Below are positions 46,113 through 57,769 of a DNA stretch of 64,000 bases, piece after piece. A program made the translations under genes and the position numbers. Origin of the DNA: Quillaja saponaria (lineage: Eukaryota > Streptophyta > Magnoliopsida > Fabales > Quillajaceae); assembly GCA_029379385.1 (NCBI GenBank), contig CM055608.1:23992350-24056349 (forward strand), written 5' to 3'. Numbering within the stretch: the stretch's first letter is position 1; each line of letters starts with the position of its first letter. The notes under the pieces were generated by a model that searched no databases, was not told the origin of the DNA, and saw nothing but the letters and a program-made list of their open reading frames with translations.

Positions 46113-46589
46113 AACTATAATAAACTAAAACTTTTGCATTATGAAAATAAAATTAAAAGAATACTAATCGAAGATGGTTGAGGTGGTGATCTCATAGGCA
46201 GTGAATGTACCTCAACTCTCTCCTAATTAACTCATGTACAAGCATCATAGACTGTAGAGTGAATCCCAAAAGAGATGGAGATGTAGCAGAAGTTGTTGCG
46301 GAGCTGTGAGCAATAGTGGCAGAAGTTGCGGACCCTATAACTTCACCTAATATTTGTTGGGAGTTGATACAATCTTCGAAGCCATAGATAAGGCCCTTCT
46401 TCTTGCAGCCTACTAACTTCAGAAAGAGAATGGGTCATTCATAGGGGTCTTAGCAAGTGCGACAGGTGTTTCATCACTACCCTGCTAGCGTGTGCTAGAT
46501 TGTTCTATCTCTGCTATGTTAAAAGCCATAAACTTCTCCTACAAGTGAATACTAGTTATGTAAGTAAAACGGAAAAATAATACTAACAC

Positions 46590-47902
46590 TAGTGGCATTT
46601 GACTTCGTGTCAACAAAGTCACCTGACTTTCTCTTGTAAATGCGGTTGAAAAGCTCAATAACTGTAGGTTGACCCAACTCTTTCTCTTGTACAAAAAATA
46701 TAAAACAATATTAGGTAGAAAGGCTATAATAAAATTTGTAAATAATATTTATTAAATAAAATATTACTAATTAGTTGTTTCTGGTGAAGAACTATGTTGA
46801 GGAGTCAAATGCATGGTGAATAAGCTTACCACCACTCGCCTATTCGTTGCCATTGTCCTGGATAGCCTTTGGAAGTCAGGACTCGTCCATTTGTCACATA
46901 AAAAATCCCACCAATTCTATGGGGTCCAATATGGTGCCCATCCTTCTTACAAGTGAGCGGGCTCGATGTATGATTCCAATTTAATTCAAAACAAACCTTT
47001 TAGAATACATCGTTGCTTCTTTTTGCCGCCACTGCATCGAACACAACCCGAGATGTAGCAAAAATTACAAAACAAAAACAAATTGTTAGTAATATAAACA
47101 ATAATATAATTGAACTTACCATAAAATTATTATAAGGTGTTCGTGTCGTTGGGGAACTTTCGGTAGTGGAAGACTGGACCTGGAAAGTGGTTCATGATAA
47201 TACCAGAAATTGTAGTGCCCACCTTCTTGTCATTAGGGTCATTCCCAATAAATGTTTTGTAATACAAAAAAATAAAATAAAAAATACACGTTAGTAAAAT
47301 ATAAGATATAAATATAATTAAATACAAAAATATAAAGATAATTTACTTGTCTCCAGTTGTGTGGATCAGTGAATGAGTGGGTGATCCTCCTCGTTATCAT
47401 GAGGATAGGCAATCTTATTATTGCCTTTCTTCCCTCTCTGTGCTCGCGTAGCATACTCAGCGATGTTGCCCTCTCATAGAGAATGTCGTCCTCTTCACGG
47501 GGCTCAAAATCCGCCCCATGCTAGACATATTGATCATGACCTGAAGCTGTAATACAAATTAAGTACATATAAGAACAATAATATTCATAAAAAATTAATA
47601 AATAAGAAGATTCATTATTAAACTTAAATTAGAAATTTACATGTCATTATAGATACCGAGCTTGATAAGATCAAATCTGAGCCCATGTCAAAAAGGTTCC
47701 AAACCTACTCTGAGGATAAAGCAAGTAAAGGACCACTAGGAGGTAGAGCTCCAGCTATAGAGGAAGGTGGAGCTCTAACCATAAAGGGAGGTAGAACTCC
47801 AAATGCAGCTGTAGAGGGAGTTGAAGCTATAGATGGAGGCGCAATCGAAGCTGTGGGCAGAGACAATGATGAAGCTCTAGGAGGTCCTTGAAAGGGGCAC
47901 AA
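46590..47902 (-). pseudogene. Plant En/Spm transposase-associated protein (Ptta-like) remnant
   Basis: Minus-strand pieces in order: 47705-47902 encodes a Pro/Ala/Ser-rich start (MCPFQGPPRASS); 47340-47510 holds an acidic-to-basic segment (EPREEDDILYERATS, ending DPHNWRQ before a donor-like GTAAAT); 47135-47230 reads IIMNHFPGPVFHYRKFP; 46770-46910 reads WDFLCDKWTSPDFQRLS; 46590-46690 reads GQPTVIELFNRIYKRK. The order HFPGP - WD.LCD.W.S.DFQ.LS - P.VIELF...(H/Y)KR is that of the plant En/Spm 'Ptta' proteins. Splice joints are unclear and stops occur between the pieces. The DDE transposase partner is not visible, so the element is probably non-autonomous. Confidence 0.65.
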
Positions 47903-50100
47903 TGTCCTCTAGGCATGACTATGTAATAACAAGCTAGAAACTAATAACAAACTAACAACACTACATCTCAATAAGCAATTCTTCACTTTTTATTGTATAG
48001 CGTCAAGAACACTAGTGTATATTGTTTCTAATTCCTTCTTTTATTTTCTTTTTAGATAATAGGCCTTGCAAGGCTAATAAAAGGAAAGTCAAGGTCCCAA
48101 AGAAGAAGTTTATTGCGAATGTTCTTAGTTTATGCCTATATTAAGAACTACCTTCAAAAATTCCATAAACCAAATCCAAATCGTTGATTGCCCAAAGTAC
48201 CAAAATAGCCCAAAACAAAATATTACCAAAACATAATGTCTCTGAATGTTAAATTGTTGCAGCTTCATTAAATTTAGATTTGCACTACTGTCTCCCGTTA
48301 ACATTATATTTAACTTCTCAATGCAACTCCTACATTCATTTTGAATACTAAATGACACATTAACATCTAAGAACCTATACCTAGACTAACAGTCTGACCC
48401 TTCCAAAAGAAGCATCCCAATATCAATATTGGAATTCCTGCAAGAATTCTAAAACACAAAATGACACTCCTTATAAAAGTTTGTGAACCCAAACCAACAG
48501 TTGTAGTCATCCTACCACTCCAATAAACAATGAATCTGGCATAGGGTTTCAGAAGGGCTGATTCGAATTTTCCATCATACTACAAAGCAAAGAATATAGT
48601 AAGGCCTAAATTATACATAGACAACTGTCCAAAAGAAAATCAGGGAAAAGAAACTAGCATGGTAAATAGAGTATAAAATGTTCTTCAACAGTTTTTGTAG
48701 CATAAGCAGAATAATTGGTGGGCTAGCATTTATCATGACAATATAGAAAATCACAATTCTTTCAAACAAAAATATGTAAAGTTTAGGGGAATAGAAAGGG
48801 CTATTTATTCTCTTGTCATTTTATTGAAAATAATAATCAAGGCCAATATCCAATAATAATGTCATTTAATACAACACAATGCATGATGAGCACTTGCATC
48901 ACATTTGTTACTTAATGTCCATATCCTTTCACAACAACATGAACAAGATTCCCTCTATCAATATAGGTCACAAAGTAACAATAACTTAGTGAAATCCAAC
49001 CCACCCACAAGATATGCATCTAAGCATTTGGTATGTAACCTATACAACTAATAATTTAATCAAATCAAATCAAATCAAATTATCAGCCAAAATTGAAAAA
49101 TTAATCAAATCAAAGTAAATGCATAAAAAAAAAAAAAAGCAAAAAAGGGATCTTATCCACTTGTTTGTCCGTAACTTTGTACATAAATCTCTAATAACCA
49201 TAAAAGAAAGTACCTCACTGCTGTAGACAAATACACTTAGTTGAGGCTAGATTCTCTTGGCTTTTTAATTTATCAATTTGATAGTTTTCATCAGCAAAGA
49301 TCTTTCTAAACATCTTATAGATAATGTTTCTTTAATCAGAACTACAAGGGAAATAGATTGTGATCAAACTAATTGCATAGTTTAAGGATTGTAAGAGGTT
49401 TTCATGACATAACATGCAAGAGAAGGGATTTGCAAGAGGACCATTCTCAATATCTAAGTGCGATCAAATTATTCTAATTGGTGATTAAGGAAACATCCAA
49501 CAACATTGTACTATGTCAACAATGTTTTATGAGTTTAAAGATTGGAGTTCATGTGTTTATTATAGAAGAACAACTTGTACATCAGACATGAGTGATATCT
49601 TATAAGTATCATAAGGAAAGGTTGGGAGTGTCTTGGGTGGATATCATAAGCATATTATAAGGTGATATATAGCTTAAGCTATAAATCAAGTTCTACCCTT
49701 TTATGGTGTCTGTGTTCTAGACAGATTCAAGAAAACAAAAATAGATTCTAAGCTGAAGTAGAAAAAAAGAAAAAGAAAAAGTTAACCCTTTACTTGTAAA
49801 CCAAAGTGAATCTAAAACTGGAAGCTTTACTTGCCTAGAGACAAATTACTAAGGTGGAAACCATTTTCAAAAACTGAATGACATTGAGTGGCTCTAACAA
49901 TACTCTTTCATTTACAAATATTGTTCATTTGGTAATCTCAGATGAATTCAAATTAGTAACATAAAAGACCTTGCTAGACCCCATGTATTCTAAAAAAAAT
50001 TCACAATAACAACACAAGCTTGTCAAATGCATATAATCACAATAACGCAGATGATCATCAATTATAGACCAATGTATTTAAATCATAAGGAATATTGACA
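47903..50100. other. CACTA interior without recognised coding
   Basis: AT-rich; short frames (such as 48125-48358 minus) show no known domain. An (AAATC)-type microsatellite lies at 49057-49081. Could hold the eroded transposase gene, but I cannot identify any motif. Confidence 0.4.
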
Positions 50101-50639
50101 CTTAGGGTTCCATTTGGAGAAAACTAATTGCGTCTGCCATTATAGATGCAAATACATTAAGTGACAGATGCAGATATACATATTTTAAAAAATAAAAAAA
50201 TATTTTGTATTTGGTTTTCCATATGCAGACATAGAAAATAAGATAGTGGACACAGAAAAGCTTGTGAAAAATACAACTAGTAAACACGTCTACAAAATAG
50301 TATTTGCATATGCAATTAAATTTTTTTATGTAGTTTTCTACATCTGTAATTTTGTGAACGCTAATATATGAAATGGAGATAGTGGTTTTTTGTATCTGTA
50401 TTTTCTGAGTATACATAGTTACAAATGCAATTATGATAATTTCTTCTAGTGTAAGTTCTTTTAAGGTTTTTTCTAATTAGAAAAAAAAAATAATAGATAA
50501 AATTCCAAACCGAAACACAACAATTTTGCAAATAGAAATAGACCTCCAAAAGTTTGCATAAAAAAAAAAACTTATTGACAACTGAGGGATACAAACAATA
50601 AGCAATTAATAAGTTAACCAGGAGAGCCACACCTTCTCT

Positions 50640-51125
50640 GGAATGTGGTGATCAAGTATGGATTGGTAGCAGGAACGATAAAGCCTACAAATGATGGAAG
50701 AGATTCAATAAGAAGAAGCTGATATGACAAGAATGAAGGGGACGTGTTAATATAGTATAATGACATCTATTGAGAGCATGCTACGTGGCAGTTACCTTTC
50801 TACTTGGTAACTTGAATAGTTCAGGTAGCCTGTGCTGGTGCTCTCCTACTCTATATATACATGTTATGTTTCTCAGAGAAGGGTAAGAATATCTGGTGAA
50901 AGGTCTAAGTTATCTCCCTTTTTTACTACTTACTTAGCTCTTCTCCTTCTGACTTACTCATCGGAGGATTTAGGGAGTTCATCCCGGACTTGGCTCCCGT
51001 CCTCTATTTTGCAGGACACTAGGTCGACAGGTCGCCTGGACACAGTTGAAACACGTAGACCACGAAGACTACTTAAAGGCTACTTCAAGATCGTCCATTC
51101 CAGTAACCCGTGCAGATTAACTTAA
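50640..51125 (+). repeat. LTR-like fragment (Ty3/gypsy or TRIM type)
   Basis: A TATA box (TCTATATATAC, 50851-50861) is followed by the R/U5-like sequence common to many plant LTRs: 'TTACTTAGC...TTCTGACTTACTCATCGGAGG', 'CCCGGACTTGGCTCCCGTCC' and 'TTTGCAGGACAC'. The phrase 'cttact..atcggagg...ttgcagg' is a recurrent R-U5 pattern. No pol, partner LTR or target duplication found, so it may be a solo or truncated LTR. Ends approximate. Confidence 0.45.
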
Positions 51126-51354
51126 CATTAACAAGATGATAATTGAGGAAGGTCCAATCAAGAAGTTGAAAAAAAAATGTTGAAGAAAACTCACTAGTTC
51201 GGCGTTGCTTCCTTTACAAGGATTTGACAAAGAACGTCTTCAAATGGCCAAGTGAAAGAAATATAACTTGTCTTTAAGTACCCTAAAAGGTGAGATTAAT
51301 TCGTTCAATAATTTGAACAAAATACATCGAGGTTCAAGGATTTTGGAAGGTTGG

Positions 51355-51687
51355 GACTACTAGAAATTTCATAAACGGGGATTTTCAAATAAGACAAGAA
51401 GGAGGGAAATGCATGCCTGAATTAGGGCACATTATTACCGATAGCAAATGGGTGTCAACAATAATTAGTCTGCTATCGACAAAAACATAAAAAATAAAAA
51501 ATAAATTACTCGCATTTCTAACAAAAAAACCTGTCGACAATAGAGATATCACAGTCGGTAATATTTTAGCATCAAATTGCACCAATTCAAATAGCTACTA
51601 CTAACATTATGTGTGTTACTGCCGACAACAAAACTTGTTATTACTGACAACAATTTACTGTTAAAATTAAGACAGTTTCTTGTAGTG
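51355..51687. mobile_element. Small non-autonomous CACTA-like element, 333 bp
   Basis: The left end GACTACTAGAAATTTC (first base C to G relative to CACTA) and the right end GTTTCTTGTAGTG form an inverted pair. The interior has repeats in both orientations of the type 'TTACYGAYARC'/'GTCGACAA' (ATTACCGATAGC, TTACTGCCGACAAC, TTATTACTGACAAC), as in the subterminal zones of mini-CACTAs. No coding. Flanking triplets (TGG, AAT) do not match. Confidence 0.55.
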
Positions 51688-52966
51688 AATTGAACGGGTC
51701 TTTAAATTTTGTCCAGACCCACCCAACGGGCTTAAAATATTTGTCCAAACCCTCTCATTTATTGAATGAGACTAGGCATGAGAGAGGGAGGTAGAGTATT
51801 AATAAGGCACTTATATCTTTTTTTTATTTTATTTTTGGCTAAGAAGCACTTGTATCCATTTGTTAGTGAGTAAATTAAATATTTTATTAGGGGTAAAATT
51901 GACATTTTAATTATAATTGCATTTATTAGGATATGGCTATAACTAAAATGGCAATAAAGACAAGTGATCATACTTTTTTACAATTTCTATATGGTTGTGT
52001 TGATGAAAAATTTGGTAATCTTGCTTAAACAATTGTCATAAAGTATTGTAAACTCAAAAACCAAAGTAATTTAATATAAGTAATGTAACTGTATATAACA
52101 AATAACTCAATAAAAAACAATCTTTTTATATTATATTGTACACTTACAAGAATAAGAATGACTTTGGTTTACCCCTCTTAGCTAACTGTATGTATAAGAT
52201 TTTAAATTCACCTCTTAAATAAACAATCAAACATGTCATCTTCTAAAACAAAACATTTTGACCACCAATGACTTTCATATCAATTCTAGAAAATAGATAA
52301 CCAGTACCATATTTAAGAAAAGAAATTATTAGATGAACACACATGTAAACGGTATATGATTCTAACATTTGAAGTTTATGGAAAATAAAATGGTCATTTC
52401 TTTCTTCTTATATGGTAAAATGCGTGATTAGTATTTGTAACAAAAAAAAAAATATTCATGATTAGTTTTTATTACTAATTAACCTTTGAAGTTATCATGT
52501 CCTTTTCCTCTTTGAAATGTAGCCTTGAACACCTTTCCTAGTTAAAAATTCTGATTATTTCTTCCTCTTTCTTTGTGGAAAAAAAAAAAAAAAAAACTTA
52601 TTATTTCAAAGGCTATTTGAAATGAAACTAGAGATTTGTCAAATTATTAAACATCAAAAAATTTATCTTCATATATATTTACTATTATGTTATCTCTTGC
52701 TGTTATTCATTTCCACCTTACTATTTGGATGATACTAACTTCATTAAAAAGACAGATTGAATTAACATATTTTTATCGAATTTGGAAATAACATAACAGT
52801 CTGCTAGAGATAATCAAACAATACAGTTCAATAACTAAATTTTATTCCGGTCAAGTAATTCATATCATAGACGACTACGATATACTTCCCCGACAATAAT
52901 TCATAACGACAAAGTAAAACAGATGATAACTAACTTCAAAACCAGCATTAAGAGATTAATCAAAGC
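51688..52966. other. Gene-free DNA downstream of the second C2H2 gene
   Basis: AT-rich with poly-A runs (52440-52451, 52579-52597). The last 150 bases or so are likely the 3' UTR of the minus-strand gene ending at 52967. Nothing else recognised. Confidence 0.45.
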
Positions 52967-54181
52967 TTAAGAGTTTAAGTCAATCTGTGAGGGTTCATCT
53001 TCTTCAGTTTCCATGTCTCCTCTATGTTGGTGCAAATCAAAAACATTTCCAGATGCATGAGTAACCCTCATATTGAAGCTTACAGCCCTTGGATGCTGAA
53101 ACATATCATTGCCAGCATGATAATTCTGAGAAATAGTTGGCCTTGTCGAGTGGTGGTCAGGAGGCATAGAAGGCCGAAACTGATTTTCAAAGCCAAATCC
53201 TGGAATAACTGGTGGCGTGGATGGGTAAGAAGGCTGGTCGGTCATTGAGTGCATCTGTACCCCTTGATTCTCATTGAAGGGTTGATGAAAAGAAGCTCGC
53301 ATATTGAAGCTTACATCCCCTGGATGTTGAAACCTAGCATCTCCAGCATGATAATTTTGAGATATTGTTGGCCATATCAAGGGATAAACAGGAGCAGTAG
53401 GCCAAAACTGATTCCCAAAGCCAAATTCTGTAATAACCGGTGACCTGGATGGGTAAGAAGGCTGCCTGATCATTGAGAGCCTCTGCATCCCTTGATTCCT
53501 GTTGAAGGGTTGACGAGGAGGAGTAGCCCCTATATCGAAGCTTGTAGCCCTTAAAGGCTGAAACCAAGCATTTCCAACATGATAATTCTGGGACATAGTT
53601 AGGCTTATCAAGGGACGGTCAGGAGCAACAGGCTGAAACTGATTTTCAAAGCCAAATCCTGGAGTAATTGGTGGCCTGGCCTGATAAGAAGGTCGACTAA
53701 TCACAGATTGCATCTGCACCCCTTGATTTTCGTTCAATGGCTGACGAAGAGGAGGAGACACATGCATATGAAGATGCTGCTGATCAAACTTTCGATGTAA
53801 GGAAGGCGATTTTGCTGATTGTTTCCATTTCGCAGAATTAAGATGTGCCTTTTTTTTCATGACCAACTTTCTCTCCATTCTATGGGCATTTTGGTGCCCC
53901 GCTAATGCTTGTGAGGAGTCATATTCGTTCTTGCAAAAGCTGCATATGTATTCCTTCTTTGCTTTTTGTAGGGAAGACTCATCAGGAGGAGAATTAGAAG
54001 CCTTTGGAGAGTCTTCCTTGAAGCAAATTAAGTTTTGTTCATGTTTTGATTCACTCACCATATCACCGTTTGAAACAATAAATTCCGGAATTGATACAGG
54101 TTCTTCATTCACTTTCTCCTTCCCCTTGTCTCGTACTCCACTCCCTATAGTCTGGTCATCATTATGTTTATGGCTCGACAT
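52967..54181 (-). CDS. Single C2H2 zinc-finger protein with threefold 77-residue repeat
   Basis: Intronless, 404 residues, probably a nuclear DNA-binding regulator. One finger has Cys80, Cys83, His96, His100. Its helix reads QALAGH (91-96) where the plant family normally has QALGGH, so one invariant Gly is Ala. A basic RMERK...MKKKA segment follows, as in the C2H2 gene at 42364-43458, suggesting paralogy. Residues 147-377 are three tandem repeats of 76-78 residues, each running QP(L/F)N.NQG.Q, RPSY..., GFGFENQF, SQNYHAG, FQHP..VSFN. Such a repeat is not part of any domain I know. The C-terminus SQIDLNS resembles a DLN-type EAR repression motif, weaker than LxLxL. An orthologue cannot be named. 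Start chosen at the first ATG of the frame (MSSHKHNDD). Confidence 0.88.
   Translation of the reverse strand: MSSHKHNDDQTIGSGVRDKGKEKVNEEPVSIPEFIVSNGDMVSESKHEQNLICFKEDSPKASNSPPDESSLQKAKKEYICSFCKNEYDSSQALAGHQNAHRMERKLVMKKKAHLNSAKWKQSAKSPSLHRKFDQQHLHMHVSPPLRQPLNENQGVQMQSVISRPSYQARPPITPGFGFENQFQPVAPDRPLISLTMSQNYHVGNAWFQPLRATSFDIGATPPRQPFNRNQGMQRLSMIRQPSYPSRSPVITEFGFGNQFWPTAPVYPLIWPTISQNYHAGDARFQHPGDVSFNMRASFHQPFNENQGVQMHSMTDQPSYPSTPPVIPGFGFENQFRPSMPPDHHSTRPTISQNYHAGNDMFQHPRAVSFNMRVTHASGNVFDLHQHRGDMETEEDEPSQIDLNS
53051..53743 (-). repeat. Coding tandem repeat, 3 units of about 231 bp
   Basis: Encodes residues 147-223, 224-299 and 300-377 of the C2H2 protein. DNA conservation between units is high (for example CAGCATGATAATTCTGAGA-type words recur near 53115, 53345 and 53576), so the duplication is younger than the gene. 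Units differ in length by one or two codons but stay in frame. Confidence 0.88.
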
Positions 54182-55455
54182 GGTTGGGAGAGAAACTGTA
54201 GAACTTGAAGTCTATGAAAGACACTAATTAAGGGATATACTAATACTATAAGGCTCAAAGGAAATATAAAGGAAAAATATTACATTTATTACATGTGAAA
54301 GTATAAATGGAGATATCACCATTATGGCAGGGTATCCTATTCAATTCTCGTTACATCCTCTTTAGATAGAAAGTACTAAACATTGCTGAGCCTGAAAATT
54401 CAATATATTTAAATACATTTTCTCCAGACAAATTTGTGTTTATCTAACTAGGACATATATGGTAGGCATTTAAGCTGAGGTCTCCAAGATAGAATGTTTA
54501 ACCTCATGAAGTTTCCAAGAAATTACTGTGGTTGTATGACAGTAAATTCAAGATGAGGATAACAATAGACAGGTGCACAATAGCCAGTTTGGTCCTTAAA
54601 TCTCACACTTAATTCCTAACTCAATTATTTGTATTCCAACTGACTTCTAGTTCAAAAACCAATACGTTTAGTTGAAAGTTTATTAGAAATAGAAGGAGGT
54701 CGTCTCTAATTGATTGATAAATTCATCTTTGATATCCTTCTCTGATAATCCTAAGGCTATGTTTGGATGTACCAAAATTGAAATTGGTCAAGATTACAAC
54801 ATAAGAGCTTGGATCCCATAAATAATTTTAACCAGAATTGTACTTTAAGTACTTGGTGTAGTTGTTCTTTTTGGGGGCTTCAAGCAATGGGTTTCATCTT
54901 CTCCGGTGGTAATTGCCGTAGTCTCCAATAGCTTTTTTGGCTATGGTTGTTGTTGTGTCTGTGGGTTCTCGTGATACCTTTTTTCATCTTCGATGAGTAC
55001 GTACGAGGCTCCTCACCTCTGGAGCGTTTAGAAGAAGATTGTCATCATTTCGACATGTCTCAACGGTGGTTGTCGTCATTTCATTAAAAGAAATTGTTCT
55101 GTTGTTGATGCTATCACATGAATTAAATCGATAAATATAAAAATTCACGTTACATGTTGAGTTTCTTTACAATCCTAGAGAGTAAACTACTTCATGCTTC
55201 CTAATGTAAATATAAACTCAAATAAGTTCACCATCAAAGTAACTACAAGAAAAAACTAAAAGAGAGTGAGGAATAAAAGAAAACTAGAAGGATGTCGATC
55301 TTCAATTTTCAATAATCCAAGCTCCTATTACCTTCTTGCACCTCTAATGGCTTCATTTTCTCCAGAAAAAATAAAATAAAATAAAGCTTGATTGTGTGAT
55401 TAATCCCCAAGACATTCCCTCTCTTGTAGGTTTCATAACCCTTAATTTGAGTTTA
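54182..55455. other. Upstream region of the second C2H2 gene and intergenic DNA
   Basis: A minus-strand TATA-like word (CCTTTATATTT) lies at 54262-54272, about 85 bases upstream of the ATG. GGCTATGTTTGGATGTACC at 54752-54770 resembles the end of a small inverted-repeat transposon, without an obvious partner. 54870-55100 is richer in G and T but shows no protein family. No gene. Confidence 0.4.
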
Positions 55456-55459
55456 ATAG

Positions 55460-55640
55460 GAAATAGGATCAATGCTAGCTGCAGTGCTACTTTTTCGGTG
55501 CTGCAGTGCTTAACACGGAATGATATTCGTCAAAATTGGAAGCTGGCAGCCTATTAACTGGCGCTTAGAAGCCAGCAACGTTGGCTGTTTTGTAATTTTT
55601 GAGCTCCGTGGTGCTCTTTTTTTCCTGGTTGTGGTGCCCA
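55460..55640. repeat. GC-richer patch with nested short palindromes, probable transposon fragment
   Basis: Contains CTGCAGTGCT twice (55480-55489 and 55501-55510). It also has GCTGGC (55541-55546) opposed to GCCAGC (55571-55576) around 'TATTAACTGGCGCTTAGAA'. Its composition differs sharply from the AT-rich surroundings. No coding. Family not identified. Confidence 0.4.
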
Positions 55641-57617
55641 AAGAGTAGAAATCATAATTCTCTTCTAATTTAATTTCAAATAAGACTTCTTTATACATTA
55701 AACCTCCATAACACACAGATGAAGTTAACAATGAATAAAACTTTTATTAAAAACCTAAATCTTAACCATAATCAACGAGAATTCAATATCCTAATGTGAT
55801 AAGGACTAAACTAGGAATTAAATTATAAACTAAGTTAATGTAAAGTAAAACTCAAGTACATAGCCAAAATAAATGATCAAAAAGATATAAAATAAGTCTA
55901 TTTCAAGGATTTATCATGCTCTATCAATGTATGTCATTGTGCAAATGCAAAAAATGCTAACCCAGATAATTACTATAGGCATATGTGATTTTACTATCTA
56001 AATAAAAAATGTAAAAAAATTTAAATGCAAATGTAGAAATCAGTTAATTTTGACTCGAAATTTCTTCCGCTTACCTGCGTCTAAAGTTGCAAGCGCTGAT
56101 AAACAATTGTTTTTAATAAAATAATTTGTATCTATGCCTGCCACTTAACGTATCTGTGTTTGCAATGGAGGAAGCAGATAACTTTCCATGTTAAATCCCC
56201 ATATTACGATCCTTTCCATTTTCTCATCTTCTTTCCTCCATTTCTGATTTCAATCCAAAGCTCTGTTGACAGAAACATCCAGACCCAGCCCTTGGAGCTA
56301 TTATCCCCGTTCAGCCTCTCGATCCTAAGCATTGTCCTCCCTCTTCGTCCAACTGCTCTGGTATTCGCTGCATTTGATCAATTATATCTAATTTGGGGTT
56401 GTAATGGTTTTTGTAGGTCCATTTGTATGGCTTGTAGTAAATTTATTACTAGAGGATAAGTTACCTTTCACCTCTATAAGAAGGATTTTGTTGCGACATA
56501 TAAAAAGTAGAGTCTACTTGGTGAGAGTTGATGTGGAAATACTAAGCCCATAGAGTTTTCAGAAGATGAACGTCATTGGAAAAATGACCTTTCTCCACAA
56601 ACCAAATTCGCGGGAAAAAGGCATAAACTTTGTGGGAAAAGGCTTACCGACAAACAATTTATGGCCAGGCTACATAATGTCATCAAGATTATCATCATTG
56701 TTTCCATCCTCATGAAGAATCTCCTCGCCATCTCCATGACCACTACATCACCATCTACACCGCTAGAAGATGCACCCTGTTAAAAAGAAAAGTGAATAAT
56801 TAACAAAAAAAATTGAAAGTATAAAAGAAATGATCTAGCTAGGTAAATATATAAACTTAGGTATGCCAATCTAAAATAAGCTATGTTTTAAGTCACAAGT
56901 ATAAACATTTGCGGGAAATCATAACCTAACACCTCTAGAAGCTTACAAATAATTCAATTAAATTTCCTGGCTAACTATTTTTAATCACTTTCAATCAATT
57001 AAACACCCAATCAGCTTAAACTGAGAATGCTAAGAATATATGCAACATGGAATGGCTTGTCTTGTAGCCATCTTGCATGATAAAAGTAATATTTAAGCTC
57101 AAAAGAAATTGCCAAAAGTTCATTTTGAACTGTTATAGAACTAATTAAGAAGGATATATAGATCAACATTTTGTATTTCTTCTAAACAGGAAATCCCTTG
57201 CAAACTTAAATATTAGACCCAACAAGGTTGGATCTATGCTTCAACTATAGTTCAAAGAGAAATGGTATGTCACCATTAGGACAATTAAACAGTTCTATCC
57301 TCTTATATCTACTAGAAGATTACTTGCTTTTATTGATATATTGGATGTTTGTACCATTATTTGTTGGTGGGTCTAGTGGAAAGTATAGTGCACCAAGTGA
57401 TTGGGGAGCAAAGAAAATCCCATTTTGATTTTGGTTTTGTATTTTTGAAGAGAACACCAATTTGATGTTGTTGATCACAAACATATGTTATGTTAGCCTG
57501 GGAAATTTTGCTAACCTTGCTGCTTTCAAGCTAACTAATGTTTTGTTTCTTTGGAAACATTTATGAAAAAGAAAATTCTTACAAGGAGATATGGCACACA
57601 TATTGGATCAAGAGGCT

Positions 57618-57769
57618 ATATTGATCCAATTTAGCATATATAGATTGAAATTATCATTGTTATAAGTTTTCTAATATCTTTTTTTTTTCTCTATTTTTCT
57701 TCTTTTCTTTTTTTCAACAATGGACCTATCGATATTGATCCAATTTAGCATATATGGATTGAAATTTTA
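57618..57769 (+). repeat. Two direct copies of a 36-bp word
   Basis: 'ATATTGATCCAATTTAGCATATAT' followed by '(A/G)GATTGAAATT' occurs at 57618-57652 and 57732-57766. Separated by a T/C-rich run. Non-coding. Confidence 0.75.

Larger units (their letters stand above)
44319..50451 (-). mobile_element. Decayed CACTA (En/Spm) DNA transposon, 6.1 kb
   Basis: Left end CACTACAATAAAAT (44319-44332) and right end AATTTCTTCTAGTG (50438-50451) are inverted, 11 of 14 bases matching, with the CACTA signature. Both subterminal zones carry many copies of short motifs such as 'GATGCAAA', 'CAGATGCA' and 'GCGTCT', in either orientation, which in this superfamily bind the transposase. The interior has a minus-strand transposase-type remnant and a 168-bp tandem array. 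Flanking trinucleotides (AGA left, TAA right) do not match, so the target duplication is lost or an end is misplaced. Confidence 0.7.

Noticed and set aside
47685..47891. Plus-strand Gly/Glu/Ala-rich frame
   Set aside because: Complement of the Pro/Ala-rich start of the CACTA gene remnant, which is supported by neighbouring minus-strand motifs.
53024..53567. Plus- and minus-strand overlapping frames within the second C2H2 gene
   Set aside because: Shadows of the threefold repeat; the 404-residue frame has the finger and domain order.
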